A DNA stretch of 6,926 nt. Origin: Flavobacteriales bacterium. GTDB lineage: Bacteria; Bacteroidota; Bacteroidia; Flavobacteriales_D; Crocinitomicaceae. The stretch covers positions 1 to 6,926 of the forward strand of contig CANHQC010000109.1 in NCBI GenBank assembly GCA_947462695.1, in the 5' to 3' direction. Of the stretch, positions 1-5,387 are shown piece by piece. Every line of letters begins with the position of its first letter. The first letter of the stretch is position 1. Below the pieces are notes generated by a model, which searched no databases, was not told the origin of the DNA, and saw nothing but the letters and a program-made list of their open reading frames with translations. The translations under genes were made by a program, and so were the position numbers.

Positions 1-1778
1 CCTTCAAACTCCAATTTTATACGCGATGCATTGTATTCGCCCGGACCAGCATCAAAAGCACTTTCAGCATTGTACAATACAGCAAATCCGTTGTCTGTCC
101 CAATCCATATTTCGTTGTCAAAATCAACGGCAACAGCAGTAACAGTGTTGGAAGGAAGGGCTCCAGAGAAATCGCCAGAGTTTAATTGAACGTATTTGTC
201 GTCAGATGGATCAGCAAGCGTTCCTCCATCGTTGTAACCATACAATCCGGCACCTTCAATTGAAAACCACTTGTTGCTGGTGTAATCAATCGTCAATTTT
301 CGGGTAAATTTATTCCGTGCAGCTGAACCACAATCAAACGAATACCAATTTCCATCAGCTGAATAGGCTTTTAGTGGTTCATCCGCAAAACCATTTAGCG
401 CCCATAAATTACCATCTTCATCGTATTGAATGGAACTCACGAGCGACCAACCACTCGTTGCATCCGTATATTCCAGTGTGCTATTCAAAGGGGTGAATGT
501 ATCGGTAACTTGGGTGCCATTACTTGAGATGGACACAGGAATTTCAGAATAGGTGGAAACAGCAAATCCATTTTCATTTGATGGATCATTACTCACGGAA
601 AGGAAGTCCCATACAGGCTGAGAATTCCACAAATTCATATTGTCTCGATCAAACAAGTTCCATTTTTCATCCTCAAAAGCATACACGCCTGATCCGCTGA
701 AATTATTCGCTATGGAGGAAAGTCCACCACCGGCCACTAACAACCTGCCTGAAGCGTAATCCATACTGTAAAATTCATTCTTTGGAGGACCTTCAAAGGG
801 AACTGTTTTCAAGGTGAAAAAACTGACGACTTCAAGTAACCCTTGTGTTTCATCGGCTATCCATGTCGAGCCATTCCAATTCACAGAATTAAGTGGCTTA
901 AACCAACTACCTAAATTAAATGCGTATATCGACGTGAAAATGGAGTTATCCGAGTTGTAAGTTAGGATGGAGCCTTCGGTATTTATTACCAGTCGGCCAT
1001 TATCTTCGGCAATTGATCGAATTTCGAGATCATTAACATCCGACACAATTAGCTTACCGGTATTTGTCACCTGAAAAACTGTGTCTTTGCCATAGTCATC
1101 ATGCTCGAATTGGATGTAAAACCGGTTATCGATAAATTCAATATCTGAGTACGAATGGGCCGCTAATTCATCAAAACGTTCGTCCACTTCCCATGATGAA
1201 GGGTCTGCTAGCGCAACATTACTCAGTTTTCCTTTTAATACTTGGTTCGATGTAAGTGCGAAAATGGAATCGTTTTGAAATTCAACGTCCAAAATTGCGG
1301 CATTGTTCAATGTTGGGTAGTACGTATCGGTCACTTCATCTTTCAGTGGATCAATCTTGACAATGCCAAAACCGGTAGCTACAAAAATAAAATTGCCATG
1401 CGCTACAATTCGGTTGATTCGTTTGCTCCCTTGCAATTGAGCGAGTCGAATGGCGGGAATGTTTGTAATGCGGTTATTGTATAATTTATCAATATTTCCA
1501 TTATCGTAACCTACGAACAGCATTGATTTCGATGCGTTTTGACCTAAGCATGTTGGAAAAATATCTGAAAGACCGTTAACCTTTGTCCAGACACTTGTCT
1601 CGCCGGCTTCCGGATCGTATTCTAGCAACCCATTTCCAAAAGCAGTATAAATCATGTTGTTATGAACCGCCACATCAACGGCCTTTTTATTGACGACATG
1701 TTGCCTCCATTGACCGGTTCCAATTTGGGCGCTGTTTAAAAAGGAAATAAAAAGAAATAGAACTAATACAACTTTCAT
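1..1778 (-). CDS. porZ: PorZ-like T9SS attachment-complex protein, C-terminus cut by window edge
   Basis: Translating the minus strand from the ATG at 1778 gives 592 codons without a stop, running off the left edge. Residues 1-17 form a signal peptide (Lys, hydrophobic core LFLFISFL, then NSA), and the mature protein would begin near QIGTGQW. The segment GTGQWRQH, followed by a propeller blade ending in TKVNGLSD (residues 20-72), is characteristic of PorZ. Further beta-propeller strands follow, with clear reg_prop-type repeats around residues 446-460 (QYDEDGNLWAL) and 547-567 (VTAVAVDFDNEIWIGT then DNG). In the family, PorZ is a surface protein of about 750-800 residues that hands anionic LPS to the PorU sortase, which anchors T9SS cargo. 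The missing part would hold the last blades and a C-terminal domain. No Shine-Dalgarno precedes the ATG, as is usual in Bacteroidota. The gene diverges from the tRNA. A generic two-component-regulator-type propeller protein is the alternative. Confidence 0.85.
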   Translation of the reverse strand, partial: MKVVLVLFLFISFLNSAQIGTGQWRQHVVNKKAVDVAVHNNMIYTAFGNGLLEYDPEAGETSVWTKVNGLSDIFPTCLGQNASKSMLFVGYDNGNIDKLYNNRITNIPAIRLAQLQGSKRINRIVAHGNFIFVATGFGIVKIDPLKDEVTDTYYPTLNNAAILDVEFQNDSIFALTSNQVLKGKLSNVALADPSSWEVDERFDELAAHSYSDIEFIDNRFYIQFEHDDYGKDTVFQVTNTGKLIVSDVNDLEIRSIAEDNGRLVINTEGSILTYNSDNSIFTSIYAFNLGSWFKPLNSVNWNGSTWIADETQGLLEVVSFFTLKTVPFEGPPKNEFYSMDYASGRLLVAGGGLSSIANNFSGSGVYAFEDEKWNLFDRDNMNLWNSQPVWDFLSVSNDPSNENGFAVSTYSEIPVSISSNGTQVTDTFTPLNSTLEYTDATSGWSLVSSIQYDEDGNLWALNGFADEPLKAYSADGNWYSFDCGSAARNKFTRKLTIDYTSNKWFSIEGAGLYGYNDGGTLADPSDDKYVQLNSGDFSGALPSNTVTAVAVDFDNEIWIGTDNGFAVLYNAESAFDAGPGEYNASRIKLEFE

Positions 1779-1844
1779 GATAAAACAATTGAGCAAGATA
1801 ACGCCTTGTACGTTAATTTATTGAATTGGTGTTATGACTCCAGA

Positions 1845-1852
1845 CAAAAATA
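1845..1852 (-). promoter_or_regulatory. Possible -7 box of the porZ promoter
   Basis: On the minus strand this reads TATTTTTG, a full match to the Bacteroidota -7 consensus TAnnTTTG, about 66 bases upstream of the porZ ATG. I see no TTG about 20 bases further upstream (that position reads AGG), so the -33 element is missing or weak. The call rests on one short motif in AT-rich DNA. Confidence 0.3.
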
Positions 1853-1922
1853 CGATTTCAAGCTTAGAATAACCTCATGATTGAAGCACAGAAATCAATC
1901 GCACAATTCATAATCGAAAAGG

Positions 1923-1953
1923 TTGCTGAATAGCTCAGAAGACATTACCTTTG
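1923..1953 (+). promoter_or_regulatory. Promoter of tRNA-Arg (TTG ... TACCTTTG)
   Basis: A TTG at 1923-1925 and TACCTTTG at 1946-1953 match the Bacteroidota primary sigma factor elements (-33 TTG, -7 TAnnTTTG) with 20 bases between them, which is in the usual range. Transcription would start near 1958-1960, about 16 bases before the mature tRNA. A complete promoter argues that the tRNA gene is expressed despite its odd residues. Confidence 0.6.
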
Positions 1954-1957
1954 TCGG

Positions 1958-1971
1958 ACCCTTTAAAGGGT
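1958..1971. repeat. 14-bp perfect palindrome between promoter and tRNA
   Basis: ACCCTTTAAAGGGT is its own reverse complement. It covers the predicted transcription start and the short leader just before the tRNA 5' end at 1976. It could bind a dimeric regulator or fold back in the precursor leader. Neither role can be shown from the sequence. Confidence 0.5.
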
Positions 1972-1975
1972 AAAT

Positions 1976-2049
1976 GGCTCCGTGGCGCAACTGTATAGCG
2001 CACTGGATTTCGGCTCCAGCGGTTGCAGGTTAGAATCCTGCCGGGGTCA
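1976..2049 (+). tRNA. tRNA-Arg, anticodon TCG
   Basis: A 74-base cloverleaf can be folded. The acceptor is GGCTCCG (1976-1982) with CGGGGTC (2042-2048), including two G-U pairs. The D stem is GCGC/GCGC (1985-1988, 1998-2001). The anticodon stem is CTGGA/TCCAG (2003-2007, 2015-2019), with loop TTTCGGC and anticodon TCG at 2010-2012. The T stem is GCAGG/CCTGC (2025-2029, 2037-2041). Discriminator A73 is 2049, and CCA is not encoded. The arginine identity bases A20 and C35 are present, and G37 suits an anticodon ending in G. It would read CGA and related CGN codons. Two normally invariant bases differ: position 19 is T (1994) instead of G, and position 56 is A (2032) instead of C. The changes are complementary to each other. 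A full promoter and a strong terminator flank it, so I favour a working gene over a decayed one. Confidence 0.85.
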
Positions 2050-2057
2050 CTCTGATG

Positions 2058-2087
2058 AAAGCACTGTCTGAAAGACGGTGCTTTTTT
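2058..2087 (+). terminator. Intrinsic terminator of tRNA-Arg
   Basis: The arms at 2058-2069 and 2073-2084 pair over 12 bp (one G-U, T2065 with G2077) around a GAA loop, and the T run at 2082-2087 ends the structure. It lies nine bases after the tRNA. Its outer sequence (TCACTCTGATGAAAGCA and GTGCTTT ... CAT) resembles the left part of the R repeats described below. Confidence 0.85.
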
Positions 2088-2128
2088 CATTTGATCCTGA
2101 ATCTGAGCTTGCTCAAGGGAAGGGTAAA

Positions 2129-2209
2129 CTGAAAAAAGCAGCATTTTTGCGTAGCAAAAAAGTACTTTCATCCACTGCACGTCTGTCCCAAAGGATCATG
2201 AAATCATCC
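2129..2209 (+). repeat. Repeat copy R1
   Basis: First of three same-direction copies of an about 80-bp element. It differs from R2 at 5 of the first 76 positions, and from R3 at 6 substitutions plus one extra A in R3. The left half holds an imperfect hairpin: TTTTTGC (2144-2150), loop GTA, GCAAAAA (2154-2160). The right half contains the shared block CCACTGCACGT and ends in GAAATCATCC. R1 lacks the TCAC just before CTGA that R2 and R3 share, so its left edge is shorter. Its right edge passes directly into a copy of the tRNA 3' end. Confidence 0.85.
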
Positions 2210-2221
2210 TGCCGGGGTCAC
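2206..2221 (+). repeat. 16-bp duplicate of the tRNA-Arg 3' end
   Basis: ATCCTGCCGGGGTCAC is identical to 2035-2050, the end of the T loop, the 3' T-stem strand, the 3' acceptor strand, A73 and one flanking base of the tRNA. The two copies are 171 bases apart in the same direction. Such duplications arise when elements integrate at tRNA 3' ends, or when a second tandem tRNA gene has lost its body. No other part of a second tRNA can be folded here. Confidence 0.8.
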
Positions 2222-2270
2222 AAAACAGAGTGAGAGCGGAGAGCGAGAGTGATTCACTCCACTCTGTTTT
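2222..2270 (+). terminator. Complex terminator-like hairpin after the duplicated tRNA end
   Basis: AAAACAGAGTG (2222-2232) pairs perfectly with CACTCTGTTTT (2260-2270). A second small hairpin, GAGTG/CACTC (2247-2251 with 2255-2259, loop ATT), sits inside it, leaving bases 2233-2246 unpaired on the 5' side. The 3' arm ends in TTTT followed by CC. Its place directly after the tRNA-end copy matches that of a tRNA terminator, so it may be the terminator of a lost second tRNA gene. Confidence 0.5.
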
Positions 2271-2282
2271 CCTTCACATTTT

Positions 2283-2303
2283 ACCCTGAGTTTACCGAAG
2301 GGT
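2283..2303. repeat. Short CCCTGAG...CGAAGGG intergenic element
   Basis: ACCCT (2283-2287) and AGGGT (2299-2303) are inverted around an 11-base spacer. The whole resembles the short CCTGAGCTTGTCGAAGG-type intergenic repeat common in many bacterial genomes. A second degenerate relative may lie at 2103-2124 (CTGAGCTTGCTCAAGGG and following). Recognition is from memory of the general motif only. Confidence 0.3.
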
Positions 2304-2403
2304 CCCACTCATTCTCGCTTTTTATCTGGAATTTTGAATAACTCATTCGATTCTAATATTTCGTTCAAATCGTTATTAAAGTTCGATTTCTGGATCTCTG
2401 TGA

Positions 2404-2484
2404 TCACTCTGAAAAAAGCAGCATTTTTGCGTAGCAAAAAAGTGCTTTCATCCACTGCACGTATATCCAAAGGGATCATGAAAT
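2404..2484 (+). repeat. Repeat copy R2, upstream of the CotH-like gene
   Basis: Begins TCACTCTGAAAAAAGCAGC and keeps the R1 hairpin exactly: TTTTTGC 2424-2430, loop GTA, GCAAAAA 2434-2440. Outer pairing of AAGCA with TGCTT is possible. Similarity to R1 and R3 ends after ATGAAAT at 2484, so R2 lacks the final CATCC and the tRNA-like tail. It lies 67 bases before the CotH start codon and forms the left partner of R3. Confidence 0.85.
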
Positions 2485-2551
2485 ATTTGAAAGATCAGGT
2501 TTTAGATGGTATCTCTGCACAAATCTCAAGGGAATTGTTAATTTTAGCCTG

Positions 2552-5176
2552 ATGACAAGAGTAATCAGTATCCTTGGTTTGTCCCTGCTCCTGCTTTCTG
2601 CTTCTGCTTTTTCGCAATGTCCGATAGGTCAATGGCCCGTACAGATCGATATCATTCCAGACTCATACCCGAATGAAACAACCTGGAACTTATTCAGTGA
2701 TGGAATCGAGGTTTCTAGCGGGAACTATTTGGGTGATGTCGTGTGTGTAGATACTTCTGCATGCATCAGATTCGATATTCATGACAGCTACGGGGATGGG
2801 ATTTGTTGCAGCTACGGGAATGGCGCTTATGTAATTTCCCTGGATGGAACAGAAGTGGCAAGCGGTGGGGAATTCACCTACCTCGCATCCCATTCCTTCA
2901 ATTGTGACCCGGGCACTATTTGTGAAGATCCGCTTCCCACGGCACTAGGTATTACCTCCGCTCCTCAGGAAAATGTGTTCTATGCATTCACCCCGGACCA
3001 GACAGGCATGTATTCAATAAGTACCTGTAATGCAACTGGTTGTGACACGAAGCTGTGGGTATACAACAACTGTGCAAACGTGGATTACAATGGATCAGGT
3101 ACAGGTGCCTTGTATTTTAATGACGATAATGCGCTTTGTGGACTGCAGGCAGATATTGATGCCCTCTTCGCCGCGGGAACAACCTACGTGATCAAGATCG
3201 GCCTCAAAGAAAATACGACGTGTGCCTCAGAAATTCCTTTTACGATCTCCTACGATGGTGCGCTGAGCAGTGTGATTCCGATTGTAAAGCTAACTACCAT
3301 CAGTGATCCGATCAATAATGACGTAAAGGTGCCTGTTCACATGGAGATTATTGACAACGGCCCTGGTCAGCTGAATTTTGCCGATCAGTCGATCCTGGCT
3401 TACGAAGGAAATATCATGGCGGAATGGCAAGGATTCACCGGACCGTTATACCCCAAGAAGAACTACGATTTTGACCTGATCGACAATCTTGGGAATGACA
3501 TGGATACCTCACTTTTGGGCTTACCCGCAGAAAACGATTGGATCTTCAAGGCTGAATACCTCGACAACAGCTTGTTGAACAATACAATTGCTTACGAATT
3601 CGCCCGAAGGATGGGGAGATATGCCCCAAGGACACGGCACTGTGAGGTCTTTCTGGATGGGAATTATATAGGGATTTACACGCTGACTGAAAAAGTAAAA
3701 CGCGATAAGAACCGGGTAGATATTGCCAAGCTAACAACCGCTGATACGGTTGGTAGTGACCTCACAGGGGGCTATATCATTGAAATGAACATCAACGGCG
3801 ATCCCGGATCATGGAATTCAAACTATCAGCCGATCAATAATGCAACCTGTAATCTTCCGGTTGAGTTCAAATACGTCTATCCAAAGGCTGATTCGATCCT
3901 TCCGATTCAGGGGAACTACATCAAAACATACGTCGACTCGTTTGAGACTGCACTCAATTCTCCAGCTTTCATGGATACGGCTACCAGCTACCGTAAATGG
4001 ATCGATGTGGGCACCTTCATTGACTTTCTGATCGTCAATGAATTTACAATGAACTACGACAGCTATGGCCGCAGCACATACATGTACAAAGAAAAGGACA
4101 CGGATGGTGGCAAGCTGTGCATTGGTCCGCCGTGGGATTATGACCGAGCTTTGGCAAATGACCCTAATTCCGGATGGGTATGGGAAAATACACATCTCGG
4201 ATGGCCATTCCCGTTTTGGTGGTCCAGAATGTACTCCGACAGTAACTACAGGCACGAGCTGGCCTGTCGATGGTTCAGCTTGAGACAAGACGCTTTCAGA
4301 ACCGAAGTGTTCATGGCCTTTATTGACAGTATTGCTGCACCCCTGTTTCAAGGTCCTGCCAGCCGCAATTTTTCCGTCTGGCAGACACTGGGTTCAGAGA
4401 CTTACGCAGGAAAGATCCTGAGCTTAAAAACGCTATTGACCAACAGACTGAACTGGATTGATAACACCCTGCTACCGTTTGGTGCTGTGATCCCTCAACT
4501 GCTTATTCCTGCGGATACTCTGGTTTGTGCGGGAACAATGTATACTGCGCCCTACAATCCTGACTATGCTTATAATTGGAAACCAGGACCGGAAACACCG
4601 GAGATCTATCTCGATAGCGCAGGACTTTATCTTCTGGAACTGACAGATGCCTTTGGATGCTATAACCATCTTCCTATGCAGGTGGATATAGCTGCTCCCG
4701 ATGCAACGATCGTGCAGGTGTTACATGTCCCGGGGGATGTGAACTATTCATTTACAGGAGTAAACGGCCCCAATGGTCAATACCAGTGGGATTTCGGTGA
4801 TAATACCGGACTTCAGTACGGGGAAGTGGCAACGCATGTCTTTGCCGCGGAAGGATATTATACCATCACCCTTACTGTTACGGATTCAATGGGCTGCACA
4901 GGAACAAGTACCAAAAAAGTACTGATTACCGACTGGGAACTGCAGGTGGGAATTCTCCCGAATCCAACGGAGGGAAACCCGCTCATTATCCACAATCTTC
5001 CGGGAGATAAAGATTTCACATTTACCCTGTACGATGCAACCGGAAGAAAACTTTCACAACTTGCACAGCCTGCATCACCTTTTGTATTAAATACCAATGG
5101 CCTGGCAATTGGCAACTACTGGTTGTACTGTGAATTCGAAGGAACCCGCATCTCAAAAAGAATGATCAAGCTTTAG
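2552..5176 (+). CDS. Secreted CotH-kinase-like protein with PKD and T9SS type A sorting domains
   Basis: An 874-residue cell-surface or secreted protein. Residues 1-21 are a signal peptide (MTRV, then a Leu/Ser/Ala core ending SAFS); the Cys at 23 has no lipobox. Residues 23-118 form a Cys-rich domain with DSYGDGICC (78-86) and YGNGAY (88-93). Residues 125-235 resemble a pre-peptidase-type beta-sandwich. Residues 245-640 match the CotH kinase family: WIFKAEYLDNS (330-340), FLDGNYIGIYTLTEKV (367-382), GGYIIEMN (406-413), NEFTMNYDS (496-504) and GPPWDYDRALAN (525-536), with Asp529 and Asp531 as probable catalytic or metal ligands. An Ig-like stretch (648-712), a PKD domain (715-795, YQWDFGD) and a sorting domain starting PNPTEG (803-808) follow. 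CotH proteins are atypical Fam20-like protein kinases; the substrate here is unknown. The T9SS would export it and PorU/PorZ would anchor it. No Shine-Dalgarno is seen. The ATG overlaps the stop of a small upstream frame (TGATG). R2 and R3 flank the gene. Confidence 0.88.
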   Translation: MTRVISILGLSLLLLSASAFSQCPIGQWPVQIDIIPDSYPNETTWNLFSDGIEVSSGNYLGDVVCVDTSACIRFDIHDSYGDGICCSYGNGAYVISLDGTEVASGGEFTYLASHSFNCDPGTICEDPLPTALGITSAPQENVFYAFTPDQTGMYSISTCNATGCDTKLWVYNNCANVDYNGSGTGALYFNDDNALCGLQADIDALFAAGTTYVIKIGLKENTTCASEIPFTISYDGALSSVIPIVKLTTISDPINNDVKVPVHMEIIDNGPGQLNFADQSILAYEGNIMAEWQGFTGPLYPKKNYDFDLIDNLGNDMDTSLLGLPAENDWIFKAEYLDNSLLNNTIAYEFARRMGRYAPRTRHCEVFLDGNYIGIYTLTEKVKRDKNRVDIAKLTTADTVGSDLTGGYIIEMNINGDPGSWNSNYQPINNATCNLPVEFKYVYPKADSILPIQGNYIKTYVDSFETALNSPAFMDTATSYRKWIDVGTFIDFLIVNEFTMNYDSYGRSTYMYKEKDTDGGKLCIGPPWDYDRALANDPNSGWVWENTHLGWPFPFWWSRMYSDSNYRHELACRWFSLRQDAFRTEVFMAFIDSIAAPLFQGPASRNFSVWQTLGSETYAGKILSLKTLLTNRLNWIDNTLLPFGAVIPQLLIPADTLVCAGTMYTAPYNPDYAYNWKPGPETPEIYLDSAGLYLLELTDAFGCYNHLPMQVDIAAPDATIVQVLHVPGDVNYSFTGVNGPNGQYQWDFGDNTGLQYGEVATHVFAAEGYYTITLTVTDSMGCTGTSTKKVLITDWELQVGILPNPTEGNPLIIHNLPGDKDFTFTLYDATGRKLSQLAQPASPFVLNTNGLAIGNYWLYCEFEGTRISKRMIKL

Positions 5177-5196
5177 TTCAACCGGGAATAAAGAGT

Positions 5197-5283
5197 TCAC
5201 TCTGAAAAAAAGCAGCATTTTTGCCTAGTAAAAAAGTGCTTTCGTCCACTGCACGTGTGTCCCAAAGGATCTTGAAATCATCC
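5197..5283 (+). repeat. Repeat copy R3, downstream of the CotH-like gene
   Basis: Starts 20 bases after the CotH stop with TCACTCTGA and runs to GAAATCATCC. The central hairpin is kept: TTTTTGC (5218-5224), loop CTA, GTAAAAA (5228-5234). The C-to-T change at 5229 turns a G-C pair into G-U without opening the stem. One extra A in the left A run breaks the reading frame that stays open in R1 and R2. On the minus strand the structure ends in a long T run, so it could act as a terminator in that direction; in the plus direction the T run is short. After R3 come GGCAGAACCC and a hairpin, an arrangement like that after R1. Confidence 0.85.
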
Positions 5284-5305
5284 GGCAGAACCCAAAAAAA
5301 CGACT

Positions 5306-5326
5306 AACTGAAAGAGCAGTTTTTTT
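5306..5326 (+). terminator. Small intrinsic terminator between the CotH-like gene and the helicase gene
   Basis: AACTG (5306-5310) pairs with CAGTT (5317-5321) around AAAGAG, followed by five more T. The A run at 5294-5300 could instead pair with the T run at 5320-5326 as a longer, weaker stem. It would end transcripts coming from the CotH gene. Confidence 0.55.
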
Positions 5327-5364
5327 CCTTTAAAATAAATGCAAGGCAATCAATAATCTCTCCT

Positions 5365-5372
5365 TAGCTTTG
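5365..5372 (+). promoter_or_regulatory. -7 box of the helicase promoter
   Basis: TAGCTTTG fits TAnnTTTG exactly and lies 15 bases before the ATG at 5388, giving a very short leader of roughly ten bases. I find no TTG at the expected -33 place (about 5342-5345). The box overlaps a possible TTG start at 5370, which argues against that start. Confidence 0.45.
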
Positions 5373-5387
5373 CAGAAATATATTTCT

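Larger units (their letters stand above)
2050..2551. other. Non-coding repeat-rich region between tRNA-Arg and the CotH-like gene
   Basis: No convincing gene lies in these 502 bases. In order it holds the tRNA terminator, a GAGC/GCTC-type short palindrome (2104-2115), repeat R1, a 16-bp copy of the tRNA 3' end, a complex hairpin with a purine-rich mirror repeat, a short CCCTGAG...GAAGGG element, about 100 bases of AT-rich DNA with nothing recognisable (2304-2403), repeat R2, and 67 bases leading to the CotH start. No confident promoter for the CotH gene was found. Near matches to TAnnTTTG at 2329-2336 (GAATTTTG) and 2539-2546 (TAATTTTA) lack a -33 partner. Confidence 0.6.
2404..5283 (+). mobile_element. 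Possible acquired islet bounded by direct repeats R2 and R3
   Basis: The CotH-like gene is the only gene between R2 and R3, which point the same way. The segment follows a tRNA whose 3' end is duplicated nearby. Hand counts of single 60-base lines give G+C of 26, 31 and 28 inside the CotH gene, against 25 and 22 in porZ and 23 and 25 in the helicase gene, a modest rise. No recombinase, transposase or target-site duplication is visible, so this is an inference from context only. Confidence 0.3.

Noticed and set aside
1242..1484. 80-codon plus-strand open frame inside the porZ region
   Set aside because: It lies entirely opposite the continuous 592-codon porZ frame, and its product has no recognisable features; it is a shadow frame.
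1976..2049. tRNA-Arg as a pseudogene because of T19 and A56
   Set aside because: The two changes are mutually compensating, every stem pairs, identity bases are present, and a full promoter and terminator flank it; decay is less likely, though not excluded.
1935..2180. 81-codon minus-strand open frame across the tRNA and R1
   Set aside because: It runs antisense through the promoter, the tRNA, its terminator and a non-coding repeat; coding is very unlikely.
2380..2411. Remnant tRNA T-arm before R2 (GTTCGATT)
   Set aside because: The loop-like GTTCGATT is present at 2380-2387, but the flanking bases cannot form a T stem, and no acceptor or anticodon arm can be found upstream.
2129..2484. CRISPR array made of R1 and R2
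   Set aside because: Only three copies in the window, at irregular spacing (one interval holds a whole gene), each about 80 bp; no spacer pattern and no cas genes.
2334..2552. 72-residue protein gene upstream of the CotH-like gene
   Set aside because: Not listed as a gene: TTG start, no promoter, much of it is repeat R2, and the frame is broken in R3. Kept only as a finding because of the TGATG overlap.
3818..4351. 177-codon minus-strand open frame inside the CotH-like gene
   Set aside because: Opposite the well-conserved kinase region including the GPPWDYD motif; no domain signal, so it is a shadow of the real gene.
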